Positions 45,478-53,746 of a stretch of 64,000 nt of DNA are shown here, piece after piece (positions within the stretch are counted from its first letter, which is position 1; the number at the start of each line of letters is the position of its first letter). The stretch lies in the NCBI RefSeq assembly GCF_007475365.1, contig NZ_CP034442.1, positions 124,001 to 188,000 on the forward strand, given 5' to 3'. The position numbers and the translations under genes are program-made. The stretch comes from Streptococcus oralis subsp. dentisani (lineage in GTDB: Bacteria > Bacillota > Bacilli > Lactobacillales > Streptococcaceae). The notes beneath the pieces are model-generated. The model saw only the letters and a program-made list of their open reading frames with translations. It ran no database searches and was not told the origin of the DNA.

Positions 45478-48174
45478 ATGTCAAAAGAACAAAAACGCCA
45501 AGCGTTTTATACTCAAAGTCCTGAAGAGGTCTTGAAGTCGGTTGAAGCAACTGAGCAAGGTCTTTCGTCAAGCGAAGCGCAGAAACGCCTAGCTGAATAT
45601 GGACGCAATGAACTGGAAGAGGGTGAGAAAAAATCTCTCCTAGTCAAGTTTATCGAGCAATTTAAGGATTTGATGATTATCATCCTAGTTGCAGCGGCTA
45701 TCTTGTCAGTCGTAACTTCTGGTGGGGAAGATATCGCAGATGCTATCATTATCCTAGCCGTTGTTATCATCAATGCTGCCTTCGGTGTTTACCAAGAAGG
45801 AAAAGCAGAAGAAGCCATCGAAGCCCTCAAATCTATGTCCAGTCTAGCTGCTCGCGTTATTCGTGATGGACACATGGCAGAAATTGATTCCAAAGAATTG
45901 GTGCCAGGAGATATCGTTGCCCTTGAAGCAGGTGACGTAGTGCCAGCAGACCTACGTTTGCTAGAAGCTAATTCTCTTAAAATCGAAGAAGCAGCTTTGA
46001 CAGGTGAGTCTGTTCCAGTTGAAAAAGACTTGACCGTAGAGCTCGCTGCCGATGCTGGTATTGGTGACCGTGTCAATATGGCCTTCCAAAACTCAAATGT
46101 GACTTATGGTCGTGGTCTTGGTGTTGTTGTCAATACAGGTATGTACACTGAAGTGGGTCATATCGCTGGCATGCTCCAAGATGCTGACGAGACTGACACG
46201 CCACTCAAACAAAACTTGAACAACCTTTCTAAGGTCTTGACCTATGCAATTTTGGTCATTGCCCTTGTTACTTTTGTAGTTGGAGTCTTCATTCAAGGCA
46301 AAGATCCACTTGGTGAGTTGATGACCTCTGTTGCGCTTGCTGTTGCAGCCATTCCAGAAGGACTCCCAGCTATCGTGACGATCGTTCTTGCCCTCGGTAC
46401 TCAAGTTTTGGCCAAACGAAACTCTATCGTTCGTAAGTTGCCTGCAGTAGAAACGCTTGGTTCGACTGAAATCATCGCTTCTGATAAGACTGGTACGCTT
46501 ACCATGAACAAGATGACCGTCGAGAAAGTCTTCTATGACGCAGTCCTACATGACTCAGCTGATGATATTGAACTCGGCTTGGACATGCCGCTTCTTCGTT
46601 CAGTTGTTTTGGCCAATGATACCAAGATTGATGCAGAAGGAAACCTGATCGGGGATCCAACGGAAACAGCCTTCATCCAGTATGCCTTGGATAAGGGCTA
46701 TGATGTTAAAGGGTTCTTAGAGAAATATCCTCGTGTAGCTGAATTGCCGTTTGACTCAGATCGTAAACTCATGTCCACGGTTCATCCATTGCCAGATGGT
46801 AAATTCCTCGTGGCAGTTAAGGGGGCTCCAGATCAACTTTTGAAACGTTGTGTTGCTCGTGATAAAGCTGGAGATGTCGCTCCGATTGATAATCAAGTCA
46901 ATGACTTAATTCACACAAACAACTCTGAAATGGCTCACCAAGCCTTGCGTGTCCTTGCAGGTGCTTATAAGATTATTGATAGCATTCCAGAAAACTTGAC
47001 TTCTGAAGAACTGGAAAACAACTTGATCTTTACTGGATTGATTGGTATGATTGACCCTGAGCGTGCCGAAGCAGCAGAAGCTGTTCGTGTCGCTAAAGAA
47101 GCGGGAATCCGTCCGATCATGATTACGGGTGACCATCAAGACACAGCAGAAGCTATTGCCAAACGATTGGGAATTATCGATGAAAATGACTCGGAAGACC
47201 ATGTTTTGACTGGTGCGGAACTCAACGAACTTTCTGATGAAGAATTTGAAAAAGTAGTTGGTCAATATTCCGTTTACGCGCGTGTATCCCCTGAACACAA
47301 GGTTCGTATCGTGAAGGCTTGGCAAAACCAAGGTAAGGTTGTTGCCATGACAGGTGACGGTGTTAATGATGCGCCAGCTCTGAAAACAGCCGACATTGGT
47401 ATCGGTATGGGAATCACTGGTACAGAGGTTTCTAAGGGTGCTTCTGATATGATTCTTGCGGATGATAACTTTGCGACCATCATCGTCGCAGTTGAAGAAG
47501 GACGTAAGGTCTTCTCAAACATTCAAAAGACCATCCAGTACCTACTTTCTGCCAATACGGCTGAAGTATTAACCATCTTCTTATCAACCTTGTTTGGTTG
47601 GGATGTCCTACAGCCAGTTCATCTCTTGTGGATTAACTTGGTAACCGATACCTTCCCAGCTATTGCTCTTGGTGTTGAGCCTGCTGAGCCAGGTGTTATG
47701 ACCCATAAACCACGTGGACGCAAGTCAAGCTTCTTCTCAGGTGGGGTCATGAGTTCCATTATTTATCAAGGTGTACTCCAAGGGGCACTCGTCTTGACTG
47801 TTTATGGTCTTGCTCTTGCTTATCCGGTCCATGTAGGAGATAATCAAGCCATTCACGCAGATGCCCTTACTATGGCCTTTGCAACACTTGGTCTGATTCA
47901 GCTCTTCCATGCCTACAACGTCAAGTCTGTTTACCAATCCATCTTGACAGTCGGACCATTCAAGTCTAAGACCTTCAACTGGTCTATCTTGGTATCCTTC
48001 ATCCTCTTGATGGCAACAATCGTTGTAGAACCGCTTGAAGGTATCTTCCACGTAACCAAACTAGACTTGTCGCAATGGGCTATTGTTCTAGCTGGAAGCT
48101 TCTCAATGATACTTATCGTCGAAATCGTCAAGTTTGTTCAACGTAAACTTGGTCTTGATAAGAACGCGATTTAA
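45478..48174 (+). CDS. mgtA: P2-type cation ATPase MgtA (CaxP), Ca2+/Mn2+ efflux
   Basis: The 898-residue P-type ATPase has an N-terminal cation-ATPase domain, actuator LTGESVP, the PEGL ion-site motif AIPEGLPA in the fourth membrane helix, phosphorylation motif SDKTGTLT, hinge TGDGVNDAPAL, and ten membrane segments. The pneumococcal homolog exports Ca2+ and is induced by excess Mn2+. The frame is open from 45400, but AAGGAGGAGAC before the ATG at 45478 fixes the start. It is controlled by the Mn riboswitch. Confidence 0.96.
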   Translation: MSKEQKRQAFYTQSPEEVLKSVEATEQGLSSSEAQKRLAEYGRNELEEGEKKSLLVKFIEQFKDLMIIILVAAAILSVVTSGGEDIADAIIILAVVIINAAFGVYQEGKAEEAIEALKSMSSLAARVIRDGHMAEIDSKELVPGDIVALEAGDVVPADLRLLEANSLKIEEAALTGESVPVEKDLTVELAADAGIGDRVNMAFQNSNVTYGRGLGVVVNTGMYTEVGHIAGMLQDADETDTPLKQNLNNLSKVLTYAILVIALVTFVVGVFIQGKDPLGELMTSVALAVAAIPEGLPAIVTIVLALGTQVLAKRNSIVRKLPAVETLGSTEIIASDKTGTLTMNKMTVEKVFYDAVLHDSADDIELGLDMPLLRSVVLANDTKIDAEGNLIGDPTETAFIQYALDKGYDVKGFLEKYPRVAELPFDSDRKLMSTVHPLPDGKFLVAVKGAPDQLLKRCVARDKAGDVAPIDNQVNDLIHTNNSEMAHQALRVLAGAYKIIDSIPENLTSEELENNLIFTGLIGMIDPERAEAAEAVRVAKEAGIRPIMITGDHQDTAEAIAKRLGIIDENDSEDHVLTGAELNELSDEEFEKVVGQYSVYARVSPEHKVRIVKAWQNQGKVVAMTGDGVNDAPALKTADIGIGMGITGTEVSKGASDMILADDNFATIIVAVEEGRKVFSNIQKTIQYLLSANTAEVLTIFLSTLFGWDVLQPVHLLWINLVTDTFPAIALGVEPAEPGVMTHKPRGRKSSFFSGGVMSSIIYQGVLQGALVLTVYGLALAYPVHVGDNQAIHADALTMAFATLGLIQLFHAYNVKSVYQSILTVGPFKSKTFNWSILVSFILLMATIVVEPLEGIFHVTKLDLSQWAIVLAGSFSMILIVEIVKFVQRKLGLDKNAI

Positions 48175-48178
48175 AAAG

Positions 48179-48205
48179 AAAGTCATCTTCGGATGGCTTT
48201 TTTTG
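48179..48205 (+). terminator. terminator after mgtA
   Basis: AAAGTCATC (48179-48187), loop TTCG, GATGGCTTT (48192-48200), then T residues. Confidence 0.9.
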
Positions 48206-48241
48206 CATTTGAGGGAAAGGACTAGAAGTTGCTCCCTTTTG

Positions 48242-48250
48242 TGCTATAAT
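48242..48250 (+). promoter_or_regulatory. promoter of the deformylase-like gene, extended -10
   Basis: TGCTATAAT at 48242-48250, 29 bases before the ATG. Confidence 0.75.
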
Positions 48251-48278
48251 AAAGTAAAGTTGTAAGGAGTGAAAGAGA

Positions 48279-48689
48279 ATGGAAAAGAAAATTGTCCGAG
48301 ATGCCTTATTTTTGTCGCAGGTCTCGAAACCTGCAAGTCAGGAAGACCTTTATCTGGCTAAGGATTTGCAGGATACCCTGCTGGCTAATCGCGAAACCTG
48401 TGTCGGTCTGGCAGCAAATATGATTGGGGTGCGGAAGCGCGTGATTATCTTTAATCTTGGCTTGGTTCCCATGGTCATGTTTAACCCCATTCTTCTTTCC
48501 TATAAAGGACCTTACGAGACAGAGGAAGGTTGTTTGTCTTTGACTGGGGTGCGACCGACGACTCGTTATGAAACGATTACGGTTTCTTATCGTGATAGTA
48601 AGTGGCAGGAACAGACCATTACGTTAACAGGTTTTCCAGCTCAGATCTGCCAACATGAACTGGATCATTTGGAAGGACGGATTATTTAG
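48279..48689 (+). CDS. peptide deformylase-like protein
   Basis: The 136-residue protein is shorter than the main streptococcal deformylase. It keeps the metal-binding motifs EEGCLSL (motif 2, Cys ligand) and QHELDHLEGR (motif 3, HExxH). Motif 1, normally GxGLAAPQ, reads CVGLAANM, so the active-site Gln is replaced by Met and activity as a true deformylase is doubtful. A second, canonical def gene is expected elsewhere. AAGGAG precedes the ATG. The membrane-protein gene follows after 11 bases. Confidence 0.88.
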   Translation: MEKKIVRDALFLSQVSKPASQEDLYLAKDLQDTLLANRETCVGLAANMIGVRKRVIIFNLGLVPMVMFNPILLSYKGPYETEEGCLSLTGVRPTTRYETITVSYRDSKWQEQTITLTGFPAQICQHELDHLEGRII

Positions 48690-48700
48690 GAGGAACTCAG

Positions 48701-50296
48701 ATGAAACGCATACTATTTGAACTTGTTTTTATCGCAACGACTTGGTATATCTTTTTACCACCACTGAATCTTACCAGTTGGGAATTCATCTTCTTTCTCT
48801 GTGGGCATCTGGTGGTGATGGGGATTTTGTTTAGTTTCCGCAAGGATACCAATCTCCTCAAAACTGTTCATGTACGTCATGGCAAGGCTGCCAAAGATCT
48901 CAATCTAGAAGGATTCCTTTTTACCAAACTTAGTAGAGGATTGTTTCTGACTGCAGGTATCATTTTTGCCCTTGCTGGTCTGGTAAGCCTAGTAACCTCT
49001 AGCTTTTTCCAAGCAAAAAATTATGCTAATGTGGTGTCCATCACAGAAAAAGACTTTAAAGATTTTCCTAAGAGTGATACCAGTAAGGTTCCAATTCTAG
49101 ATCGGAGCACTGCGGAGAAGATTGGAGACCGTTATCTAGGCTCTTTGACGGATAAGGTCTCCCAGTACGTAGCAGCAGATACTTATACCCAGCTGACGGT
49201 TGATGGCAAACCTTATCGAGTGACTCCTTTGGAGTATGCCGACCCGATCAAATGGTTTAATAATCAGTCTAAGGGAATTGGCGAGTATATCAAGGTTGAT
49301 ATGGTGACAGGAAATGCGGAATTGGTGGATTTAAAAACGCCAATGAAGTATTCAGACTCTGAGTATTTTAACCGAGACGTCAAACGCCATCTTCGGATCA
49401 AGTACCCAACCAAGATTTTTAAAACGCCCTCCTTTGAGGTGGATGATGAAGGCCATCCTTTCTATGTAGCAACCGTTTATCAAAAACAGTTTGGTCTAGG
49501 AGTCCCTCGTCCTTCGTCTGTTATTATCTTAGACGCCACCAATGGAGAAACCAAGGAATACAGCTTGTATGAAGTACCAGAATGGGTGGATCGTGTCTAT
49601 CCAGCAGAAGAAACCATCCAGCAAATCAACTACAACGGCAAGTATAAAGACGGCTTCTGGAATGCCCTGATTTCTAAGAAAAATGTTACCCAAACGACAG
49701 AAGGCTATAACTATCTTTCTATCGGAAATGATATTTATCTTTACACGGGGGTGACCTCTGCAAACGCTGATGAAAGTAATCTAGGATTTATCCTTGAAAA
49801 TATGCGCACTGGTGAAATCACCAAGTACAATCTAGCTTCAGCAACCGAAGAATCTGCCCGTGCTTCCGCAGAAGGAGCAGTTCAAGAGAAGGCCTACAAG
49901 GCTACCTTCCCTATCCTTGTCAATCTCAATGACAAACCGCTCTATATCATGGGCTTGAAGGACAATGCAGGCTTGGTCAAGGAGTATGCATTGGTCGATG
50001 CCGTGGAGTACCAAAATGTCATCGTAGCAACTACGGTAGATGAACTCCTCAGCAAGTATGCCAATAAAAACGACCTAGAGCTGGATAATGAAACGGTAGA
50101 AAACATCAAGGGAGTGATTTCAGACCTTAAATCAGCTGTCATCAAGGGGGATACCGTCTACTTCTTTAAAGTTGATGGCAAGATTTATAAGGTCAAGGCT
50201 TCTGTGTCAGACGACCTTCCTTACCTCGAAAATGGCCAATCCTTCGAAGGTCAAGTTGGAAAAGATAACTATCTCAAAACATTTAAAGTCAAGTAA
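48701..50296 (+). CDS. large membrane-anchored protein of unknown function
   Basis: The 531-residue protein begins with two hydrophobic segments (about 4-22 and 26-46) and a third (about 85-108). A long domain of about 420 residues follows, predicted to be outside the cell, with repeated beta-strand-like motifs. It is conserved in Firmicutes beside small enzymes, and I remember a homolog at this place in pneumococcus. I cannot name a function. It forms an operon with the deformylase-like gene and ends at a strong terminator. Confidence 0.88.
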   Translation: MKRILFELVFIATTWYIFLPPLNLTSWEFIFFLCGHLVVMGILFSFRKDTNLLKTVHVRHGKAAKDLNLEGFLFTKLSRGLFLTAGIIFALAGLVSLVTSSFFQAKNYANVVSITEKDFKDFPKSDTSKVPILDRSTAEKIGDRYLGSLTDKVSQYVAADTYTQLTVDGKPYRVTPLEYADPIKWFNNQSKGIGEYIKVDMVTGNAELVDLKTPMKYSDSEYFNRDVKRHLRIKYPTKIFKTPSFEVDDEGHPFYVATVYQKQFGLGVPRPSSVIILDATNGETKEYSLYEVPEWVDRVYPAEETIQQINYNGKYKDGFWNALISKKNVTQTTEGYNYLSIGNDIYLYTGVTSANADESNLGFILENMRTGEITKYNLASATEESARASAEGAVQEKAYKATFPILVNLNDKPLYIMGLKDNAGLVKEYALVDAVEYQNVIVATTVDELLSKYANKNDLELDNETVENIKGVISDLKSAVIKGDTVYFFKVDGKIYKVKASVSDDLPYLENGQSFEGQVGKDNYLKTFKVK

Positions 50297-50299
50297 AAG

Positions 50300-50326
50300 A
50301 AACCTCGGTATGAACCGAGGTTTTTA
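50300..50326 (+). terminator. terminator after the 531-residue membrane protein gene
   Basis: AAACCTCGGT (50300-50309), loop ATGA, ACCGAGGTTT (50314-50323), then T residues. Confidence 0.92.
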
Positions 50327-50357
50327 AGATGAAATTCTTGGTCGTGATTGAAAAATA

Positions 50358-50366
50358 TGCTACACT
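50358..50366 (+). promoter_or_regulatory. yaaA promoter, extended -10
   Basis: TGCTACACT at 50358-50366. The start codon at 50373 is only 7 bases downstream, so the transcript is probably leaderless. Confidence 0.55.
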
Positions 50367-50372
50367 AACAAT

Positions 50373-51101
50373 ATGAAAATTTTAATCCCAACAGCCAAAG
50401 AAATGAACACAAACCTTCCTTGTACCGAACTGCTCCCCTTGAGGAAAGAAAGTCAGTCGGTTCTTGACTCACTGGCGCACTACTCAGCTAGTGAATTAGA
50501 GACCTTTTATAAGGTATCTGCCGAGAAAGCAGAGGAAGAGTACGCTCATATTCAAGCTTTAAAAGATCACAGGGCTAAAAACTATCCAGCCTTGAAACTC
50601 TTCGATGGTCTCATGTATCGCCACATCAAACGAGATGGCTTAACCGAGGCCGAACAAACCTATCTTGAAGATCATGTCCTGATTACCTCGGCTTTATACG
50701 GTGTTGTCCCTGCCTTATCTCCAATGGCTCCTCATCGTCTGGACTTTTTGATGAAGTTAAAAGTAGCTGGTAAGACTTTAAAGAGTCATTGGAAGTCAGC
50801 CTACGATGAGGCCCTACAGGATGAGGACTTGATATTCTCACTCCTATCATCAGAGTTTGAAACCGTATTTTCTAAGGAAATCAGAGAAAAGATGGTGACC
50901 TTCAAATTTATGGAGGACAAGGGTGGTGAGTTGAAGATCCATTCAACCATTTCAAAGAAAGCGCGTGGCGCCTTTTTGACAGCCTTGATAGAAGGGCAAG
51001 TCCAAACAGTCCAACAAGCTCGTAAGATCAACTTCGCCGGTTTTGCTTACCGATCGGATTTATCAAGTGACTTAGAGCTCGTCTTTGTGAAACAAGCATA
51101 A
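50373..51101 (+). CDS. yaaA: peroxide stress protein YaaA
   Basis: A 242-residue YaaA/DUF328 protein. E. coli YaaA protects DNA and proteins from peroxide by limiting free iron. The N-terminal MKILIPTAKEMN and the later YRSDLS are family motifs. There is no Shine-Dalgarno: the ATG follows CACTAACAAT and a -10 box ends 7 bases before it. It is monocistronic, with a bidirectional terminator shared with the convergent FMN reductase gene. Confidence 0.93.
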   Translation: MKILIPTAKEMNTNLPCTELLPLRKESQSVLDSLAHYSASELETFYKVSAEKAEEEYAHIQALKDHRAKNYPALKLFDGLMYRHIKRDGLTEAEQTYLEDHVLITSALYGVVPALSPMAPHRLDFLMKLKVAGKTLKSHWKSAYDEALQDEDLIFSLLSSEFETVFSKEIREKMVTFKFMEDKGGELKIHSTISKKARGAFLTALIEGQVQTVQQARKINFAGFAYRSDLSSDLELVFVKQA

Positions 51102-51126
51102 AACCAGCTCATTCGAGCTGGTTTTT
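51101..51126. terminator. bidirectional terminator between yaaA and the FMN reductase gene
   Basis: AAACCAGCTC (51101-51110), loop ATTC, GAGCTGGTTT (51115-51124), then TT. A residues on the other side serve the minus-strand gene. Confidence 0.92.
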
Positions 51127-51132
51127 GCTGGA

Positions 51133-51681
51133 TTAGTTGATGGCTGCAAGAAGGTCGTCAGCTTGTTTTGCAAGTGATGAAGCAGTTGCTTCTTCTAACA
51201 CCAATTTTCCGTCTGCCCAAGCAGAGTCATTGACGCGAGCAGCTGTAAAGTCACCAACGACTTGTGTACGGATAAATGGCAAGAGGTCTTTGTAAATAGC
51301 AAAGAGTTGATCGTGACCGGCATTGGCTACAGATGAGACCGTAACAAACTTGTCTTGGAGGGCAGAAGCGCCACGTGTGTCAGACAAGTCAAGGGCACGA
51401 GAGAGCCAGTCAAGCAAGTTTTTCACTGTTCCAGGGATAGAGAAGTTGTAGACTGGAGAGAAGATCCAGATAGCATCCGCAGCAAGGACTGCTTCACGAG
51501 CAGCAGCTACAGCTGGATGAGTTGGAACTTCCAAATCTTGGCTGAAGAGAGGAACAGCTGAGTAATCAAGATAGCTAACTTCCGCTTTTCCAGCAAGTGC
51601 TTTTTCAGCTTCGAGGGCCATTTGGTGGTTGAAAGAACCTTGGCGTAGTGAACCGACGATAAATAATACTTTTTTAGACAT
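51133..51681 (-). CDS. NADPH-dependent FMN reductase family protein
   Basis: A 182-residue flavodoxin-fold reductase. The FMN phosphate loop GSLRQGSFN is at about residues 11-19, and SPVYNFSIPGTVKNLLDW is the flavin-binding family motif. Such enzymes reduce FMN, quinones or azo dyes and are often induced by oxidative or electrophile stress. The start follows AAAGGAGACATATC. The 248 bases upstream are AT-rich, hold its promoter region, and contain no other gene. Confidence 0.93.
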   Translation of the reverse strand: MSKKVLFIVGSLRQGSFNHQMALEAEKALAGKAEVSYLDYSAVPLFSQDLEVPTHPAVAAAREAVLAADAIWIFSPVYNFSIPGTVKNLLDWLSRALDLSDTRGASALQDKFVTVSSVANAGHDQLFAIYKDLLPFIRTQVVGDFTAARVNDSAWADGKLVLEEATASSLAKQADDLLAAIN

Positions 51682-51914
51682 GATATGTCTCCTTTAGTTT
51701 AAAATTCAAAGAGCGAACTCTTTTGTTACCATCCATGTTACAACAAATGATACTAATTAGCAATAAATGTGCTCAGCTAAGTTTACTTGTTAGGGGTGGA
51801 AAAACTTAGTTCTGAGAAAACAGTATTTGATAGACAGGCAGATATTGTATTTAATTTCAAAGGGAAAATAATATCGTAATGTTCCTGTCTTCACTTGTAA
51901 TAAAAGAGGAGAGA

Positions 51915-51923
51915 TGGTAAAAT
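51915..51923 (+). promoter_or_regulatory. extended -10 promoter of the DUF5590-like gene
   Basis: TGGTAAAAT at 51915-51923. The GTG start at 51930 lies 7 bases downstream, at the expected transcription start. Confidence 0.55.
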
Positions 51924-51929
51924 AGACGA

Positions 51930-52406
51930 GTGAAACTAAGACAGAAAAAAGCAAAAAACAAGCTACTTTTACAGTATGGAATCGGCATTGCTCTGGTACT
52001 ACTAGTCATGACCACTTCCTTTCTTTATCTGATATCACTCAGCATGAAACCCTATCAAGATGCTAGGGTTGAAGGAGAAAAACTGGCCAAACAGTATGCA
52101 GAATTGGAACAGGCAGATCAGATTGATTTCTACAATGGACTAGAAGGTTATTACAGCGTTCTGGGACATAATAAAAAGCAAGAGACTATTGCCGTACTGA
52201 TTGAAAAGAATGACCACAAGATTTATGTTTATCAGCTTGATAAGGGGATTTCTCAAGACAAGGCAGCGACGATTTCGAGGGAAAAAGGAGCTAGCGACAT
52301 TGACAAGATTACCTTTGGTCGTTATCAGGATAAGCCGATTTGGGAAGTCAAGTCAGGGAACCAGTACTATCTGGTTGACTTTGAAACAGGAGCAGTGATC
52401 CAATAA
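51930..52406 (+). CDS. DUF5590-like membrane-anchored protein (GTG start)
   Basis: The 158-residue protein has a short basic N-terminus, one membrane helix (about 13-34) and an outside domain of about 120 residues (YYSVLGHNKKQETIAVLIEK and VDFETGAVIQ). It resembles the YpmB/DUF5590 family, which often accompanies aspC-asnS in Firmicutes. The start is GTG: the next in-frame ATG lies inside the membrane helix. The aminotransferase gene follows after 9 bases. Function is unknown. Confidence 0.88.
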   Translation: MKLRQKKAKNKLLLQYGIGIALVLLVMTTSFLYLISLSMKPYQDARVEGEKLAKQYAELEQADQIDFYNGLEGYYSVLGHNKKQETIAVLIEKNDHKIYVYQLDKGISQDKAATISREKGASDIDKITFGRYQDKPIWEVKSGNQYYLVDFETGAVIQ

Positions 52407-52415
52407 GGAGGGCAT

Positions 52416-53594
52416 ATGAAACTATCCAAACGTGTACTAGAAATGGAAGAAAGCGTCACTCTAGCTAGTGATGCAAGAGCCAAGGCATTAAAAGCTCAGG
52501 GAAAGGATGTTCTTTTCTTAACCTTGGGACAGCCTGATTTTCATACTCCTGAAAACATTCAGGATGCAGCGGTAGAAGCGATTCGAGATGGACGAGCTTC
52601 CTTTTATACAGTTGCTTCAGGCCTACCAGAGTTAAAAGCAGCGGTTAATACCTATTTTGAACGCTACTATGGATATTCTGTAGCAGCTAACGAGGTTACC
52701 TTTGCCACTGGTGCCAAGTTCTCTCTCTACACCTTCTTTATGGCTGTGGTTAATCCTGGTGATGAGATCATCATCCCTACACCATACTGGGTCAGTTATG
52801 GAGACCAGGTCAAGATGGCAGAAGGTGTGCCAGTCTTTGTCCAGGCCAAGGAAGACAATCACTTTAAAGTAACAGTAGAGCAGCTAGAAGCAGCCCGAAC
52901 AGATAAGACCAAGGTCTTGGTTCTTAATTCACCATCGAATCCGACCGGTATGATTTACTCTCGTGAGGAACTCTTGGATATCGGAAATTGGGCTGTTGCG
53001 CATGATGTCCTTATCCTAGCAGATGATATTTATGGTCGTTTGGTTTATAACGGGAACGAATTTGTTCCAATCTCTAGTCTGTCAGAAGCAATTCGCAAGC
53101 AAACCGTCGTGATTAATGGTGTATCTAAGGCTTATGCCATGACTGGTTGGCGGGTAGGTTATGCTGTGGGAAATCCTGAAATTATCGCTGCTATGAGCAA
53201 ATTGACAGGACAAACAACCTCTAATCTGACAGCAGTATCTCAATATGCAACGATTGAGGCGCTGACTGGACCGCAAGACTCTGTTGAAACCATGCGCCAA
53301 GCCTTTGAAGAGCGTTTGAATACCATTTATCCTCTCTTGTGCCAAGTCCCAGGTTTTGAAGTTGTCAAGCCCCAAGGCGCCTTCTATCTCTTCCCAAATG
53401 TTAAAAAAGCGATGGAAATGAAGGGTTATACCGATGTGACAGAGTTTACAACGGCTATTCTCGAAGAAGTCGGCCTTGCCTTGATTACAGGAGCTGGATT
53501 TGGAGCACCAGAAAATGTTCGTCTCAGTTATGCCACAGACTTGGATACATTAAAAGAAGCGATTCGCCGTTTGCATCAATTTATGGAAAAATAA
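52416..53594 (+). CDS. pyridoxal phosphate-dependent aminotransferase (aspartate type)
   Basis: A class I aminotransferase of 392 residues. The PLP lysine is in NGVSKAYAMTGWRVGY, and NSPSNPTGM and the distal FGAPENVRLSYA carry substrate-binding Asn and Arg residues. The subgroup Ib pattern fits aspartate aminotransferase, though other amino acids are possible. The YpmB-AspC-AsnS order suggests supply of aspartate/asparagine for charging. AAGGAGGGCAT precedes the ATG. Confidence 0.94.
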   Translation: MKLSKRVLEMEESVTLASDARAKALKAQGKDVLFLTLGQPDFHTPENIQDAAVEAIRDGRASFYTVASGLPELKAAVNTYFERYYGYSVAANEVTFATGAKFSLYTFFMAVVNPGDEIIIPTPYWVSYGDQVKMAEGVPVFVQAKEDNHFKVTVEQLEAARTDKTKVLVLNSPSNPTGMIYSREELLDIGNWAVAHDVLILADDIYGRLVYNGNEFVPISSLSEAIRKQTVVINGVSKAYAMTGWRVGYAVGNPEIIAAMSKLTGQTTSNLTAVSQYATIEALTGPQDSVETMRQAFEERLNTIYPLLCQVPGFEVVKPQGAFYLFPNVKKAMEMKGYTDVTEFTTAILEEVGLALITGAGFGAPENVRLSYATDLDTLKEAIRRLHQFMEK

Positions 53595-53601
53595 AACTTA
53601 G

Positions 53602-53631
53602 AATCTTCGCCTTTTTAGCGAAGATTTTTTG
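53602..53631 (+). terminator. terminator after the aminotransferase gene
   Basis: AATCTTCGC (53602-53610) pairs with GCGAAGATT (53618-53626), followed by T residues. Confidence 0.9.
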
Positions 53632-53686
53632 TAACGAAAATCTCGCGATTTTTCTCTATTAGAACCTAGCTATCACAGTCTATTTA

Positions 53687-53695
53687 TGGTAAAAT
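53687..53695 (+). promoter_or_regulatory. asnS promoter, extended -10
   Basis: TGGTAAAAT at 53687-53695, 52 bases before the ATG. No T-box motif is present in this leader. Confidence 0.6.
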
Positions 53696-53746
53696 AGTGG
53701 GTAATGATGTCTTCGGACAAGTTAAACGAAAAAAGGAAGATAGATT

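Noticed and set aside
51682..51929. Operator palindrome upstream of the FMN reductase gene
   Set aside because: TTGTTACCATCCATGTTACAACAA has only short matching ends. The central match is poor and the region is AT-rich.
53696..53746. T-box leader for asnS
   Set aside because: No T-box consensus and the leader is too short.
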